A DNA stretch of 64,000 nt. It comes from Peronospora farinosa. Taxonomy: Eukaryota > Oomycota > Peronosporomycetes > Peronosporales > Peronosporaceae. Where the stretch lies: positions 434,001 through 498,000 of the forward strand of contig CANTFK010000633.1 of assembly GCA_947646735.1 (NCBI GenBank), read 5' to 3'. A program made the translations under genes and the position numbers. Positions 38,868 through 51,818 of this stretch are shown here, one piece after another. The first letter of the stretch is position 1. Every line of letters begins with the position of its first letter. The notes beneath the pieces were generated by a model. The model did not search any database and was not told where the DNA came from. It was given only the letters and a program-made list of their open reading frames with translations.

Positions 38868-41800
38868 TTCGATTCGCTATGGCAACCCACATAGTCGCAA
38901 ATGCCATCCAAGTTTTCTCGAGCCTCATAATAGATCTCAGAATCGCTCGGGGAGTCGTCGTCAAAGTTCTGTTGCTCGCGAGCATCACGGCTCGCGAGAT
39001 TGGGGATGGAATCGGCAGCATCACTCGCAATAGCCGTCTTCCTACGCGACTCATAATCCTCGACCACGTCTAGTACATCTTGGAACAGCGTACTCGATGG
39101 CTCCCATGTATCGTCCGCCGGGGAATATCCCAACCAGCGAACCCTGTAATGCTTCTCGACACGCTTCTTCATGGGCGCCGAGTCATTACTCGGCGCATAA
39201 AACTTATGATCCTCGTGATCGACAATTCGGTCGACAATCCAGCGTCGCACACCCGATGCATCCACTAAGGGAGGAGGAGCATCACGACGGAAGACCTCTG
39301 GCGATGGGCACCGATTCTCGTAATCGGGCTCCTGTGCAGTCGAATAATGAGCTGCGTCTACTTCACGCTGAAGTCGAGGAATCGAAGAATGCCCTACTTG
39401 ATGCTCGCGAGATGGTTGAAAGAGCTTGGATGCTGCGATTGAGTCTGCACGCGCTCGGGCAGGACTTGGTCCCAGTCGTCGTCAACGTCGTCGTCAAGGG
39501 ATGTCGGATTTCGAGCCGCCGCAGAAGAGCGGGGAAGATTCGAAGGGAGATCCGCCGGCAGGTAAGCCTTGAGGCGCCCGACGTAGAACGTCGGGTGCAA
39601 ACGCATAGATGTAGGTATGTCTAGCGTGTAAGCGTCACCATGCACCTTAACAACCCCAAATAAATATATATCTTGGCGCTAACTTATTAGCGCCCAAATT
39701 CGTCACTGAGGTGTTCGGTAGTCCACTTGTTAATAATAATAATACTCTGTCACCTTCTTGAAATGTCAACATATTCTTTCGTCCTCTTCTGTCTGCAGTC
39801 TCCTTTTGCTTGTCGACTGCCTCTTGTAATGCATCACGCACAAAACGCGTGATTCCTTGTCGTAATAGTAGGAATTCGGTTACTGCAGCCGACTTACAGG
39901 CGATGTATTCTCTTTTGGAGCAAAATTGGCAACGGAAGACGCGATGGAAAGCATCGCGTCAGGAGTCGATTTGCCGTTGTCCACGAAATTACCAGTATTA
40001 GGTGCATCGGCAGCAACCTTATGCGCATCGTAATCAATCATCAATAGTTTCGGCGCAATTCCATCCGTAGATACTCCCCCACCAAGCTTGGAAACAGGGT
40101 GTTCTGAAGCTGAGAGAGCAAGCAGCGCCGGAACGCGAGGATGCCTCGCGTTGTTAACGAAAAAGGGGGTCAACCCGGTTGACGCGTGGACAGCATTGTT
40201 GATTGCAAACTCTGCAAGGGGAAGAAATAAACTCTATCACGAGAACGTTGTTGCATAACTGCGCAAGACATCTTCGAGAACTCTGTTCACACGCTCCGTT
40301 TGCCCATCCGTCTCTGGATGGGCCGCCGTATACATAAGCAACCGCGTGACTAATAGCTGGAACAATTCGGCCCAGAAAGCCGAAGTGAAACGCGGGTCAC
40401 GGTCCGAAAGAATAGATTCTGGCAAGCCGTGATGCCTAAAGATAAGATCAATGAAGATCTTCGCTGTCGTCCCTGCCGTAATGTGGGCGGAGACCGGAGA
40501 AAAATGCACCTTTTTGCTGAATCGATACACTAAAACCAATACGCCCGTGCGTTTCTGTTCATCCGGTGGAAGGCCAAAGATAAAATCCATGCTGACCGAG
40601 CGCCAGGCTTCCGTAGCAATCGGAAGCGGACGCAATGGGGCTTGTGAAGACGGCGCGGGCTTCACACGCTGACAGGTTTCACAGGAGCGCACCCATTTCT
40701 GGATGTACTTATACATTCGAGGCCAGAAAAATACGCGAGAAATAGCCGCAAACGTTTTCTCGCGACCCAGGTATCCGCCAGCTGGGCTGTCGGGAAACTC
40801 ATGAACCAATCGGGCTCGAAGGTCGTCATCAGCAGGGATGACGACACGCGGGGAATTAAAGACATCCATCGTGTACGTCAGCAACGGACCGTCAAGCGCG
40901 TAACGCTTGATGTTGTCGCGTGTTGGTTTCGTCAACTTCGCGAGTAATTTTTCGCTCGGGTCCCTGAGATAGTTGATGATTCCTGCATAGAAGGAATCAT
41001 TCGCGTAAGATTCAGCGATCTGAGTTCGGATCGAAAGCACGGGTGTCGATTTCACGCATTGATTCCCATTCCAATACAACACGCACAGATATCATCGTTG
41101 GCATCAGCATTCTCTGTTTGATGGCCTATGTCGCGCTGAGGATCGTAATCAGGACGACGAGAAAGCGCGTCAGCGAGAATGTTATTCTTGCCAGGCTTGT
41201 AATGCACCACAAAATTATACTCGGCGAAGAATGACAATCACCTTGCCATACGTTAGGACAGGTAAGGACGCTTGACCACGGCACGCAATGATGCGTGATC
41301 TGTGTAGATATAAAACATCTTTTCGCCGAGAAAATATACTCTAAACTTGATTACATAGCTAAAAGTTCCTAGTCGTGTACCGGATAATTTTTCTCGGCAG
41401 GTTTCATCTGTCGTGATTGATAACTCACGACGCGCTCTCGACCCTCGTCATCAAATTGCATGAGGGCACATCCTATAGCGAAATTGCTCGCGTCACACAC
41501 GACGTGGAATGGCTTAGAGTCGTCAGGTAACATCAGCAATGGTGCCTCGGATAATACTTTCCATGACCAGACTGCATCTTTCTTGAGCAAAGTCGATATT
41601 GGCTGAATTAGCTTAGCATAATTCTTCGTATACTTATGCAATTAATTCGCCAGACCGATCCATTGACGTAATTCAGTTTGGTTTCTGGGCGTTGGCCAGG
41701 AACAGATCGATGAGATCTTCTCAGGATCAGCGCGGACACCTTCCTTGCTGACGTAGCAACCGAGTACTGGAATCTCGGGAGCGCAGAAGACACATTTCTT

Positions 41801-43916
41801 CAAATTCGCATACAATTTATTCTCGCGCATAACTTGAAACTCCTGCTTCAAGTGTCGAAGGTGTACCTCCGTAGCGCTGAGCTTTTCCTCAGCGCGACTG
41901 TGAACGAAAATGTCGTCAAAGTAGCTTGGTGCAAAATCGCGAAGTGGGCGAAGTACTTGTGTCACCATCCGATTAAACGTATTTGGAGCGCTCTTAAACC
42001 CTTGTAGCATGACTAACTACTCCCAAAGCATCCCGCTTGGGGTGCTGATCACAGTGAACGGAATGTCACTGTCCCTCATAAGGATCTGATAGAAGCCTTC
42101 TGTCAAATCTATGGCGCTGTAGATCTCCCGGACATGGTATTTAATACCATGTCTTTTCGAGGGATAGGCGTTTGAGCCGGGATCGTGGCGTCATTCAGCT
42201 TGTTGAAGGCGTGCACAATGCGCCAACCGCCGGTGGATTTATTCACACAGAAAGTCGGACTCGAATGTGGCAAGATACTCTCGCGGACATGGCCAGCCTT
42301 GCGGCGACCCTCGAAAAATTCATCAATAGCGATGACTTGGTCGCGTGGTAACGGCCACTGCCGTGTCACGCAATATTTCGATCCTGGCACGAGATCTATC
42401 TCGTGCCGCACACCACGATCCGCCGGAAGCTCAGCTGGAATTTTCTCCGGGAAAATATCGGCGTACTCACGGGCGATATCGTATACAGGGTTGCCTAAAG
42501 CACGAAGAGCATCACAAGACTGTGCCGCGAAGCGCTCTTCGCGCGCTGATTTAGGCTCGGCGCTCTTCGGGCGAGCCTCCAGAACGTCTTCACTGGCTGC
42601 TTCGGTGGCTGAAACGATGCACACTTGTTCGATGTCGCCGGCCTTGAGGTCATGAAGGAAGTCTTTCCATGTAAGGTCTGGCAGAGATGTGATATCTGCA
42701 GCAGTGCACGGTGGACTCGCTACCTCAATGTAGCGGCCACGATGTGGGGATCCCTCCACATATTCAAGCGCGCATACGGATTCCGTCACTACGGAATCAA
42801 ATGCATCAGCATGTTGACGTGAATTGCGTCGTCTCGGTGATCGGCGTGCTCCTTTCTTGCGTTTTCTCTTGCGCCTCGAGCCCCTGCTCGAGACTGGCAC
42901 GTCGCTATCACAAGAGGATGATGTACCCCCCTCTAGACGTGGGAGCTCTGTCTCCACCACGTCGGTCTCATGCGGATCCGTAGTCCGCCCATTCTCGTCA
43001 ATCAAAAGCGGGAGCTCGTCTTCGACCGCTTCACTTGTATGCGGGAGCCCCTGCTCGATCGCCTCGAAATTGATCGGGAGCCTCTGCTCGTCCGATGTGC
43101 TTGTATGCGGGAGCCCCTGCTCGACCGCCTCAAAATTGATCGGGAGCCTCTGCTCGTCCGATTTGCTAGTATGCGGGAGCCCCTGCTCGACCGCCTCGCT
43201 GTGAATCGGGAACCCCGGTTAGACCGATGTGTGTGTGTGCGGGAACCGCTGTTCAACCGCCTCGCTGTGAATCGGGAACCCCTGTTCGACCGATGTCTGT
43301 GTCTGCGGGAACCGCTGTTCGACCGCTTCGTTCTGTGGCTCCATCAGTGTAACGGAACATACTGCGCACAGAGGGCCATCGCTCTCTCTGTGTTGACTAC
43401 TAGTCGTGGCGAGTTCGTTCACGACCCTGACGTGAGGCCAATCGGATGAAGCGACCAACAAATGAGTAAACACTTCACTGACGTCATAACCGCTTCTTCG
43501 TTTGACGGACCGAAAAAGCCAATCTATCTTCGGCTGATACCGTGACAGCCACGGTATCCCAAGTATGCAATCAAATGCATAGTTCATCTCGTACACCAAA
43601 AATTCGTCGTTGCTCTGGAAACCGTCGAAAGTGTACGGTAAAACCACTGTTTTTCGCGGGACACGTTTTGGTTGTCCATCGGCAAGTTTGACAACGATGT
43701 CACCTGGACTTTCTCAAACCATGACAGTCGACGGGAGAAGGGAAAACAGGTTGCACGGAAGAAGTTGTTGGAAGCGCCAGAATCCAACAACGTTCCGAGT
43801 GGTCGCTTCACTCCAGCGACGATGAGACTGATGATAATCAGTCTCGAATCATCGCGCATGGTGGTGGCATTGAAGTGAGTATGAATCACTTTAAGGCTAG
43901 TAGCCCGAGCTGCCAC
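38813..43916 (-). pseudogene. Element B pol (protease, RT, RNase H, integrase, chromodomain)
   Basis: Reading from 43916 downward: aspartic protease (GTLLDSGASNNFF, near 43800), DCILGIPWLSRYQPKIDW, a linker with VEQGFP/VEQRFP repeats (43330-43220), RT beginning [20 protein letters not shown] (near 42400) with [10 protein letters not shown] (near 41920), RNase H (VVCDASNFAIGCALMQ, near 41500), integrase zinc region GGYLGREKTF...CETCQRV (near 40750), core DFIFG and DRDPRFTSAFW, then the chromodomain RWIVDRIVDHED...YRVRWLGYSPADDTWEP (near 39200). At least six frameshifts or stops divide it. The RT catalytic motif is FDD, as in element C. Confidence 0.85.
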
Positions 43917-43960
43917 CTGAGTACTCGGGGCTTCATTTATGCCAGTAGGGCGCCCCGCGC

Positions 43961-44881
43961 CTACTGGAACCGCTCGTTTTTTGGCGGGACCACCGACGAC
44001 ACAGCGTCTCCTCGTGAGACAGCTGTGTTCATCGTCACCGGCGCAGGTGCACGACAGACAGCCGCACGATGGCCTGTTTTACCACAGCGAAAACACTTCA
44101 TCGTGTTAGGATTACGAATGTCGCGGCCTAATGATTCGCCGCGACCACGAGAGGACTCAATTGCATCAATTTCCATTGGCTCTGGGCCAGACGTCCGGGA
44201 ATGTTGTGACGCTGCGTGCAGGTACGACGACGCGACAGTGTAATCCTCACGAAGCGCGAGGGCAAATGCCTCCTCGAGGGACTTTGGCTCAGCACGTGTG
44301 AGGCAGTAACGCTTCATGCCCTCTTGCATACCAAAAATAAAGACATGGACTTGTGAAGCCATGTCAATTGGCTGCGTGGTAATGCACGAAGCAAGATGAC
44401 GTGTCTTCTGCACGTAGTCACGCATCGACAGCTTGCCCTGTCTGAGTAAAAAGACCTCTGCACGAAAGCGAGATTCATCTTGAGGAGGCTCGAAAGCCAG
44501 TCGTAAGTCACGCTGGATATCGTCCAGCGTAGGAAACGCTGACTCATCTACGACGAGCTTTCCGAGAGCCCATTCCTTGGCTTTGCCGGCAAGACGAGAC
44601 AACAGGAAATTGACCTTGGCCGTCGGAGCGTTAATTAATCTTGACGCTATTGCAATATCCACCTCGCGAAACCAGCGATTGAGGGGGAGACGATCCGGAC
44701 CATCACCGGAGTACGTTGACGTCTCCATCTTGATAGCGTCATGGTGCGAAGTGCGCGAGGGAGTCAATACTCGCCGATTCGCTTCGGCGAGCTCGCGCAC
44801 CATAAAGTCTTGAACGGCGGCACGTTGATCATCAGGCGTTGCGGTGCTCAGCAGCGACGTCACAATAGTTTCACCAGACAC
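43961..44881 (-). CDS. Element B gag
   Basis: Open frame of about 306 codons with the Gypsy-type capsid region ([14 protein letters not shown]: [30 protein letters not shown]) and one intact CCHC zinc knuckle ([14 protein letters not shown]). The open frame begins with GTG and the first ATG lies about 26 codons in, so the original start may be lost or may lie further upstream. Gag forms the particle and packages RNA. It is close to the gag of element C. Confidence 0.8.
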   Translation of the reverse strand: MSGETIVTSLLSTATPDDQRAAVQDFMVRELAEANRRVLTPSRTSHHDAIKMETSTYSGDGPDRLPLNRWFREVDIAIASRLINAPTAKVNFLLSRLAGKAKEWALGKLVVDESAFPTLDDIQRDLRLAFEPPQDESRFRAEVFLLRQGKLSMRDYVQKTRHLASCITTQPIDMASQVHVFIFGMQEGMKRYCLTRAEPKSLEEAFALALREDYTVASSYLHAASQHSRTSGPEPMEIDAIESSRGRGESLGRDIRNPNTMKCFRCGKTGHRAAVCRAPAPVTMNTAVSRGDAVSSVVPPKNERFQ

Positions 44882-44910
44882 CGCCGCGAGGCGATGTAGT
44901 GCCTGCTCCA

Positions 44911-44926
44911 GCGAGGTGCTACCAGG
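44911..44926 (-). other. Element B primer-binding site
   Basis: Minus-strand CCTGGTAGCACCTCGC directly follows the 5' LTR end CCCGTTACA. It has the same TGGTAGCAC core as elements A and C, suggesting the same tRNA primer. Confidence 0.7.
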
Positions 44927-45246
44927 TGTAACGGGCTAAGGACCCGTTACCGTCTTACACTAAAAGGGCGTTGAGGAAGCGCTCTTAATTAACTCGTAAA
45001 TATAACTCTGTTTTATTTTTGTTTTAGTTTTAATTCGCAGTAAGTGCGAATATGTTCCCTAGCTCATGGGAACCACTCAATATGGAAGTCAATTTATTAT
45101 TGGCTAATTATTGGGTCTGGCACCCCAATAATAAACCAATAATAAAATGACGTGCAGTATCCGCTAATCGGATACTGCCCTATGCCTACTTATGTAATTA
45201 TGTATTAATCCTATAACTACTCATGTAATAGGTTGCCCCATGTACA
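44927..45246 (-). repeat. Element B 5' LTR
   Basis: 320 bp, second copy of the 38181-38499 repeat. Ends CCCCATGTACA in plus orientation, followed by target duplication CTTGT. Confidence 0.9.
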
Positions 45247-45294
45247 CTTGTAGTCAATCCTACACCTGAGTCTTTAAAGACTGACCCTCTGTGA

Positions 45295-46296
45295 GGATGG
45301 AGAATCAAAATCACCTCTTGAAGCGCAACGACTCGCCTTCAATAAACTATCTGCGTTCGTCGGGCCCGATCATATCGAGGCCCTTTTGGCCCAAGGTCCC
45401 GAGGTTCTAAATGCTCGTCTTAAGGCCTTGATGCGTTATGAAGAAACGCTCTTCGGGCAGGTCCATGACCAGGCAGCGTCAGCTGCGCCTACACATTACA
45501 TCCCGGTACCTGTGCCCTATACAGAGCCAAAGGCTCGCCCACTTGTTTTAAACGTAAAGACCTTTGAGGGGAAGGAGGGAGAAAATCGTCTCCTCTGGAT
45601 ACGAGAAGTTGAAATGGTAATGGATGCAGCCATGCTTGTATCAGATAAGCAACGAGTGGGCTTGGCCATTTCGAAGCTCGGTGAAAGAGCTAGAGAATGG
45701 AGTCTAACGAGCGATGTCTCTGTAAATGCTGCATTCCCCACATGGGAAATGCTTAAAAAGCAATTAACTTGCGTGTTTGCACCGCCTAGTCAGGCTTATG
45801 TGTGCGCTCACGCTTCTTAGCTACCCGACAGGGTAAGAAAGAATTGTCGGACTATGTCCAAGAGTTGAGAACTCTCATTGCTGCTATGCAGCAAGATCCT
45901 CTGGCAGAGGAAGTCCGAGTAACCATTTTTATGGAAGGACTTCGCACTGGGGTCGCCAGGACGGAAGTTTTCCGTGTCCAGCTTTCTACTTTCGAAGAGG
46001 CAGTGATCATAGCGTGTAACGCTGAATGTAAATTAAAATCTGCTCGCTATGGTCTGCCATGCTATAATTTAAATGCCTCTAACAGGGCGCAACCCATAAA
46101 CCTCAGCAATGCTGAAGAAGCTGAGCTTCAAGCTGTTAGGCAGCAAGATAACATCCGTAGATGTTGCATGTGCGGAAGCAATAGGCATCTCCGCCTTATC
46201 TGTACGTTGCGAAAGCAACGTTCAAATCGGCAGAGCCGAAACCCCGCTACTAGCGAAAAGGCGAGCACGGCAGGGGAAAACGTCAGCTCCCAGTAG
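45295..46296 (+). pseudogene. Element A gag remnant
   Basis: Two overlapping frames (45386-45820 and 45802-46296) form one gag with a frameshift near 45800. Capsid-like parts: [28 protein letters not shown] and GKKELSDYVQELRTLIAAM. The C-terminal zinc knuckle is CCHC: CCMCGSNRHLRLIC, spacing C-x2-C-x4-H-x4-C. It begins shortly after the primer-binding site once element B is removed. Confidence 0.75.
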
Positions 46297-46398
46297 GGCG
46301 CGGGGCGCCCTACTGGGAAAGAACTAAGCTCTGTTGAACCTCTAGGAGGTAAAGATAAGCAGGGCTTAGCCCCAGGTGGTTCTGTAGATGCTTCATGG

Positions 46399-49162
46399 AA
46401 CACGATTACAAGCCAGGCTTGTTGGTTGTGTCGGCAACCGTTAAATTTTTTTGAGAAACAATGGTCAATTTTAATTGACTCAGGGGCGTCGAATAATTAT
46501 GTCCGACGTCGTTCCCTTGGAGGAAATCAGCTGTATTCTGAGGCGCTAAGAACGCAAGAGGGTGGCAGTATAACAGTACGTCTCGCAACAGGTGTACGTG
46601 TCACCGTTCCTTAAGTTCCATTGAACTTAGGTATAAAGTTCTTAGACTTCAATAGTGTTGAACACTGCCTTGTCCTAGATTTGGACTCGAGATATGATCT
46701 CATTATTGGTATCGCTTGGATTGAACGCCCTGAGCCATGGATTGATTGGAGATCTAAAACCTTAGGCACAACGCGCAATGTTCCTAGCGAAGCTTTGGAG
46801 AGTCAAGAACCCACCTTCGCTAGGAAACAGAAGCGCTATTGGCGCGAGCCATTAAGTGATTCAGTTAGCGTGCTGGAAATTGCAGTGTCTGAGTTGATAA
46901 ACTTCAATTTCAACGACAATAGTGTCGAGCAGAGCTCAATGACACCTAGTGAAACGGCACATTCTCCGTTGAGTGATACTCATAGTAAGATTGAGATACT
47001 GGATGTCAATAATGACATCGGCTCTCGTATAGAAGCAAGTTAAGGTCGATGACCTTGTTTGTGATATTGGCTGTACATGCGATTCACTGGATGTCGGTAA
47101 TGACATCGGCTCTTGTATAGATTAAGTAAAGGTTGATGAACTTGTTAGTGATATTGGCTGTAAATGCGATTCACTGGATGTCGGTAATGACATCGGATCT
47201 CGTATAGAGCAAGTTAAGGTCGATGACCTTGGTAGTGAAGTCACTGGTAATAGCGACTCACTAGATGTCGGTAATGACATCGGCTCTTGTATAGAGCAAG
47301 TCAAGGTCGAGGAATCTATCGACCTTGGGGATGATGGTATCCCAAGTACTTTAGAACGTACGGTATCGTCAATGAGACGGCAGCGTCACCAGATGGCAGC
47401 TGTGAGACGCAAAGCGTCTGTTATATCGCGTAGTAATGTCAGTGACCAGTTGTATACCCTGGTCAACGGAGTGGCAGGTGATGTAGATGGTCAGGTTGAT
47501 CTTGAGTCCCTCCCATAATTAAATGCTCTCTTAGAGCTAGACGAAATGTCTGTGGATGAATTTCATCAAGCCTTGAAGGCAGGTGAATTATCCGATATGG
47601 TGGTCATTCGACCTAACCTCGAGCTGAACTCATCCTCGCTTGTCGATGAGACAGTCCTCGAAGATACAAAGGCGGCACTTAGTGCACGTAGTGGAGCACC
47701 TATTCTGAAGAACCCTTCAGATCCCCACTATCATTTAGCTAAGGAATTCCGGGACGTCGTGTGTCGCGATCCACCGTCAGTTCTACCGCCTGATAGGGGT
47801 GTACGTCATGAGATTGACTTGGTTCCTGGAACCATATACTGCGTCACACGGCAGTGGCCTTTACCCAAAGAACAGTGTGACGTCATTGACGAGTTCTTTC
47901 GTGTAAAGCACGTGGCGGGTATGGTGCACGAGAGCAAATCTCCGCACTCGACACCCACTTTCTGAGTTAAGAAACCGAATGGTAAGTGGCGTATCGTTCA
48001 TGCTTATAATAAGCTCAATGCCGCCACTATACCTGCACAGACGCCGATAATCAGAATAGACGTTCTTCAGAACAATATGGTCGGGTGTACCATGTAAAGT
48101 GATCTCGACTTAGTCGATGGTTATTACCAATTGCTTATGCGAGCTAGTGATATCTCGCTAATGCTGTAAGTACTCCGAGCGGTATGCTCTGGGAGTGCTC
48201 TAGGGGCTATCGAATGCTCCGGCTACGTTTAACCGTTTGGTGACGCAATTGTTTCGACCCCATCGAAATTATGCACAGACGTACTTTGATGACATTTTGT
48301 CCATAGTCGTGCTGAACATAAGCGGTCCGATACCGAGAAACATATTTTTCATTTACGAGCTGTGCTCGAGTGCATGCGCATTAATAAGCTATGTGCTAAT
48401 GCACATAAGTGCGTCTTCGGGGCCGAAGAAATTCCCTTTTTAGGGTGCTTCATTGGGAAGCGAGGCCTAAGAGCGGATCCCGCCAAGGTCAAAGCCATAG
48501 TTTATTGGCCTGTTCCAAAGTCTCAGAAGGACTTGCGTAAATGGCTTGGTCTTTCCAATTGCTTACACAAGTACAGCGAGAATTACGCTGATATGGCTCG
48601 GCCATTATCCAATCTCCTTAAAAAGGATGTGGAATGGTGTTGGCATGCCGAACATGAGGATGCTTTTCAAGCGGTGAAGGCTAGCCTTCTTCATGCTCCT
48701 ATTTTAGCTTTTCCAGACCCTGACCGACCGTTTAGCGTCGTCTGTGACGCGTCGGATTTTGCCTTTGGCAGTGCCCTGTTACAAACAGATGATGAAGGTC
48801 GTGAGCGTGTAATCGCTTGTGAAATCTCGCCAGCTGAAAGCTGCAGAAAGAACTATCCAGTTCATGACAAAGAGCTACTTGCAATGAAGTATGCTCTGGT
48901 CAAATTCAGAGTTCATCTGCTGGGCTCAAAGCCTTTTGTGATCGATACCGATCATGCGTCTTTAGGCACTGCGACTCAATCGCCGCATCTCTCGCAGAGA
49001 ATGTCCCGATGGCTGTCATTCTTTGCCGAATATAATTTCGAGGTGAAATATAAGCAGGGTGAGCAAAATGCTTTGGCTGATGCGTTGTCACGCAGACCTG
49101 ACTATGAGCTTGCTCATGTTACGACGTTGTCGTCTTCTATCATTGATCTCATTATACAGTGA
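46399..49162 (+). pseudogene. Element A pol, first part (protease, linker repeats, RT, RNase H)
   Basis: Protease ILIDSGASNNYVRR near 46480 and DLIIGIAWIERPEPWIDW near 46700, interrupted by a stop at about 46612. A tandem-repeat linker (46999-47330) follows. RT begins [20 protein letters not shown] near 47800, with YFDDI near 48285. RNase H region: [20 protein letters not shown] near 48740, then LSFFAEYNFEVKYKQGEQNA near 49020. Several stops and frameshifts make it non-functional. Confidence 0.8.
46999..47330 (+). repeat. Tandem repeat in element A protease-RT linker
   Basis: About 3.5 copies of an 87-88 bp unit starting at 46999, 47087, 47174 and 47261, each encoding a variant of SLDVGNDIGSRIEQVKVD. 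Unit length is divisible by three in the later copies. Elements B and C have unrelated repeats in the same place. Confidence 0.8.
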
Positions 49163-49217
49163 TCATTTTTAGCATACGCCGATCGGCAGTGATGAGTTTA
49201 AAGACTCGGACATTAAA

Positions 49218-50866
49218 TTGTCGTCACGATTACGTGCGAGCTTCCATCGATATTCTATCGATCAGGGGCTGTTGTACTATTGTACAGATGTGGGGGATCC
49301 TCCGCGTATGGTGGTTCCTCATGACGAGGATTTGAAGTATCGTATCCTCTATGAGGTACATGAAACCGCCATCGGTGGTCATTTGGGTCGTAAAAAGATC
49401 TATGGGGCGGTATGCCAAAGTATTGGTGGCCCAAATTATATAAATGGGTGAGCACGTATGTGCGTACGTGTGAAACGTGTGAACGGGTGAAACCCTCGCC
49501 CCATTTGGCGGCGCCGCTGGCTAATTTGCCTATTGCCACTGGGTGCTGGGAGTCCATTAGTATGGACTTTTTGTTTGGGCCTACCGAAAGATTCGCATGG
49601 CAATGCAGGTATTGTGGTCTTTGTTGACCGTTCGAGCAAGATGGATCACTTAGCGGCTGTGCCAGACTCGATCGAGGGTGAGGGTACAGCGGAGCTGTTT
49701 ATTGATCGTGTGTTTCTCTAACATGGCTTGCCAGTGGCAATTGTTTCTCACCGTGATCCTCGTTTTACGAGTAAATTTTGGAAGTCCGTCTTCCAGGTGC
49801 TGGGCACCCGTTTGGACATGTCCACAGCGGATCATCCGCAGACCGATGGTTAAACCGAACGCGTAAAGCGTGTTGTTGAAGATAACTTCCGCAGCGTATG
49901 TGCTGAAACGCCTAAGCGATGGAGCTCTATGCTCCCTGTAGTTAAGTTTGCACTCAATAACTCTGTACACGCCTCTACCGGCTACACTCCGTTCTATGTA
50001 CACACCCACGCGTTCCGTTAACGCTACCACCGAGTGTTTCAGGGCTTGGTGGGGAGAGATTGCCGATCGGCTTGCTGATGTCAGCCCAAATACTGTTAAA
50101 AAACAGGTGAATACGTTTCTCGCAACGCGACTAAATGTCTTACGACATGTGGAAGATGCAATGGCTGATAGTCAAGACAAACAAAAAGAATATGCGGATG
50201 CTAAAGGAAGAAGTTGAATTGATGATTATGAGGTCGGAGACCAAGTATTAATTGATGCTAAAAACCTACCTACCAATGTAGTATCTGCTGTCTTTAAGAC
50301 AAAGTTGCGTACGCGCTTTATCGATCCCTTTACGGTCGATGCCAAGAAAGGCCTAGCGTATACGCTTAATTTTCCGCGCAAATTGCGTACACATCCCGTG
50401 TTCTATGTTGGCATGCTCAAAGCATATTGGGATCCGTCCCAAGTAAACACTAAGGCGCTCGCGCCGAGCCCATCGGCATTGCCGCGGGACGGATCATCTG
50501 CACCAAAAGGTCAAGCTGACCCTGCAATCGGGTTCGGCTCTATTCCAGCGACTCGAGGCAGGAAATCATCGACTGTACAGTATCACGGAGAGAGCGCACC
50601 TCTTGAAGAAGCTCGGCATGAGCGTGTGCCGGTACACCGGACTCCTCTGGCTTTGCTTGATGGACAGAGAAACCTTCAGTTCCATGTTGAACGTCTACTG
50701 CAGAAGCGTCGCCACCAAGTATCTGGTGAAGTGGCGGGGATATCCCGAGTCGTGGAACTCATGGGAGTTCGAGGTTCCCCATAGGCAGGATTGTCCATAC
50801 GCCGTGGACGTATTTAAGCGTCGTGCGCAGGGCCAATCTGTTGGTGATGACGTTTCTCACCAGTAG
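49218..50866 (+). pseudogene. Element A pol, second part (integrase and chromodomain)
   Basis: HHCC zinc region GGHLGRKKIYGAV (near 49375) ... CETCERVKPSPH (near 49470); core SISMDFLFG (near 49555) and the DRSSKM region near 49625; C-terminal domain FYVGMLKAYW (near 50405); chromodomain YLVKWRGYPESWNSWE (near 50730). Frameshifts and stops separate the pieces. Confidence 0.75.
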
Positions 50867-51100
50867 TGGTGAGGGTAGGCGAGTTAGTGGCCTCGGCCTG
50901 TCGTGAACTCGTGGCTACAGGTGAAGCCGAAACATTGAGGTGCTGGGTAGCAGACGCATAATGCGTTCGTTAGGATTTCAATTTCCCCGGGCCTTCAATT
51001 TAGCGTAATCGTAACGCATTTTTCGTTCGAGACGAATATCTACCACATCGGCACTTGCCCGTAGGGCCCACATTCTGCTTAAACGTCGCGCATAATGCGC

Positions 51101-51709
51101 TTATCGGCTAAAAGACGTGTCTTCTTCTTCCTCGGTTTCTCCCGCGAACAGAAGGATGGGAACACCCTTTATAGGAGGAGCTGGTGCACCGCGCACTTGC
51201 CTGTTGAGGCGTGCCAAGTAGTTGGCTTTGCGTAGTGATATGAGGTTCCAGATAGCGTTGTCGAAGAGCCGTTCGCGTAGCAACATCCTCGGGCGAAATG
51301 GCCTCAGGCCCAATGGCCCAGCCAGAAAGGGAATGTCCCGATGCCTCCTTAAGGCGTTCTTCCATTGTAGGTGGTTTGAACCTTACTTTCGGTGGTCCTG
51401 AAGCCTCACCATATTCTTTGTCCGGCTTGGCGCCTTCAGCATCGGTCGATGGTCTGCTGCTGCTACCCGTCGAGTGGGTTATTAACCGTCACTGTTGACG
51501 ATACGTCAGGCGGGTCACGTAACGCTGTTAGCGCATCTGTAGTACCGCGTTCAGGGAACGGATTCGATGTCATCTTCACATGCAGGGGTAGTTAAAGGGG
51601 ACCCATCGGGTCCCACAAACACGGTGTCACTTTTGTAATTAACCGCTTCGTTAAGGTCGCCTTCGATGAGGTCCCTTAGAGTCTGTGACTCATTGCCAGG
51701 AGGCGTCAT
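51101..51709 (-). pseudogene. Element A antisense ORF, decayed
   Basis: Between pol and the right LTR, antisense to pol, a coding-like frame starts with ATG at 51709 (MTPPGNESQTLRDLIEGDL), runs through GPDGSPLTTPACEDD to a stop, resumes as ERGTTDALTALRDPPDVSS, then KVRFKPPTMEERLKEASG, then after a frameshift LFDNAIWNLISLRKANYLAR and a C-terminus rich in glutamate (AGETEEEEDTSFSR). Two or three lesions disable it. No similarity to the C antisense ORF is apparent by eye. Function unknown. Confidence 0.5.
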
Positions 51710-51818
51710 GTTATGCGCCGTGAACAAACCGTAAGTTTTTAACGTTCGCTAAAGCACTACCTCTAAGAAAAAGATGTCGAATGACATTCTATGGGAACGT
51801 CAGTATGGTGGGGGAGGG

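Larger units (their letters stand above)
38181..45246 (-). mobile_element. Element B: Ty3/Gypsy chromovirus nested in A
   Basis: 7066 bp on the minus strand. LTRs 38181-38499 (3') and 44927-45246 (5') flank gag, protease, RT, RNase H, integrase and chromodomain sequences. Target duplication CTTGT occurs at 38176-38180 and 45247-45251. The primer-binding site (CCTGGTAGCAC, minus strand, ending at 44926) and polypurine tract (minus strand, 38516-38500) are where expected. Gag is open but pol is broken. Gag and pol are close relatives of element C, although the LTR sequences differ. Confidence 0.9.
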
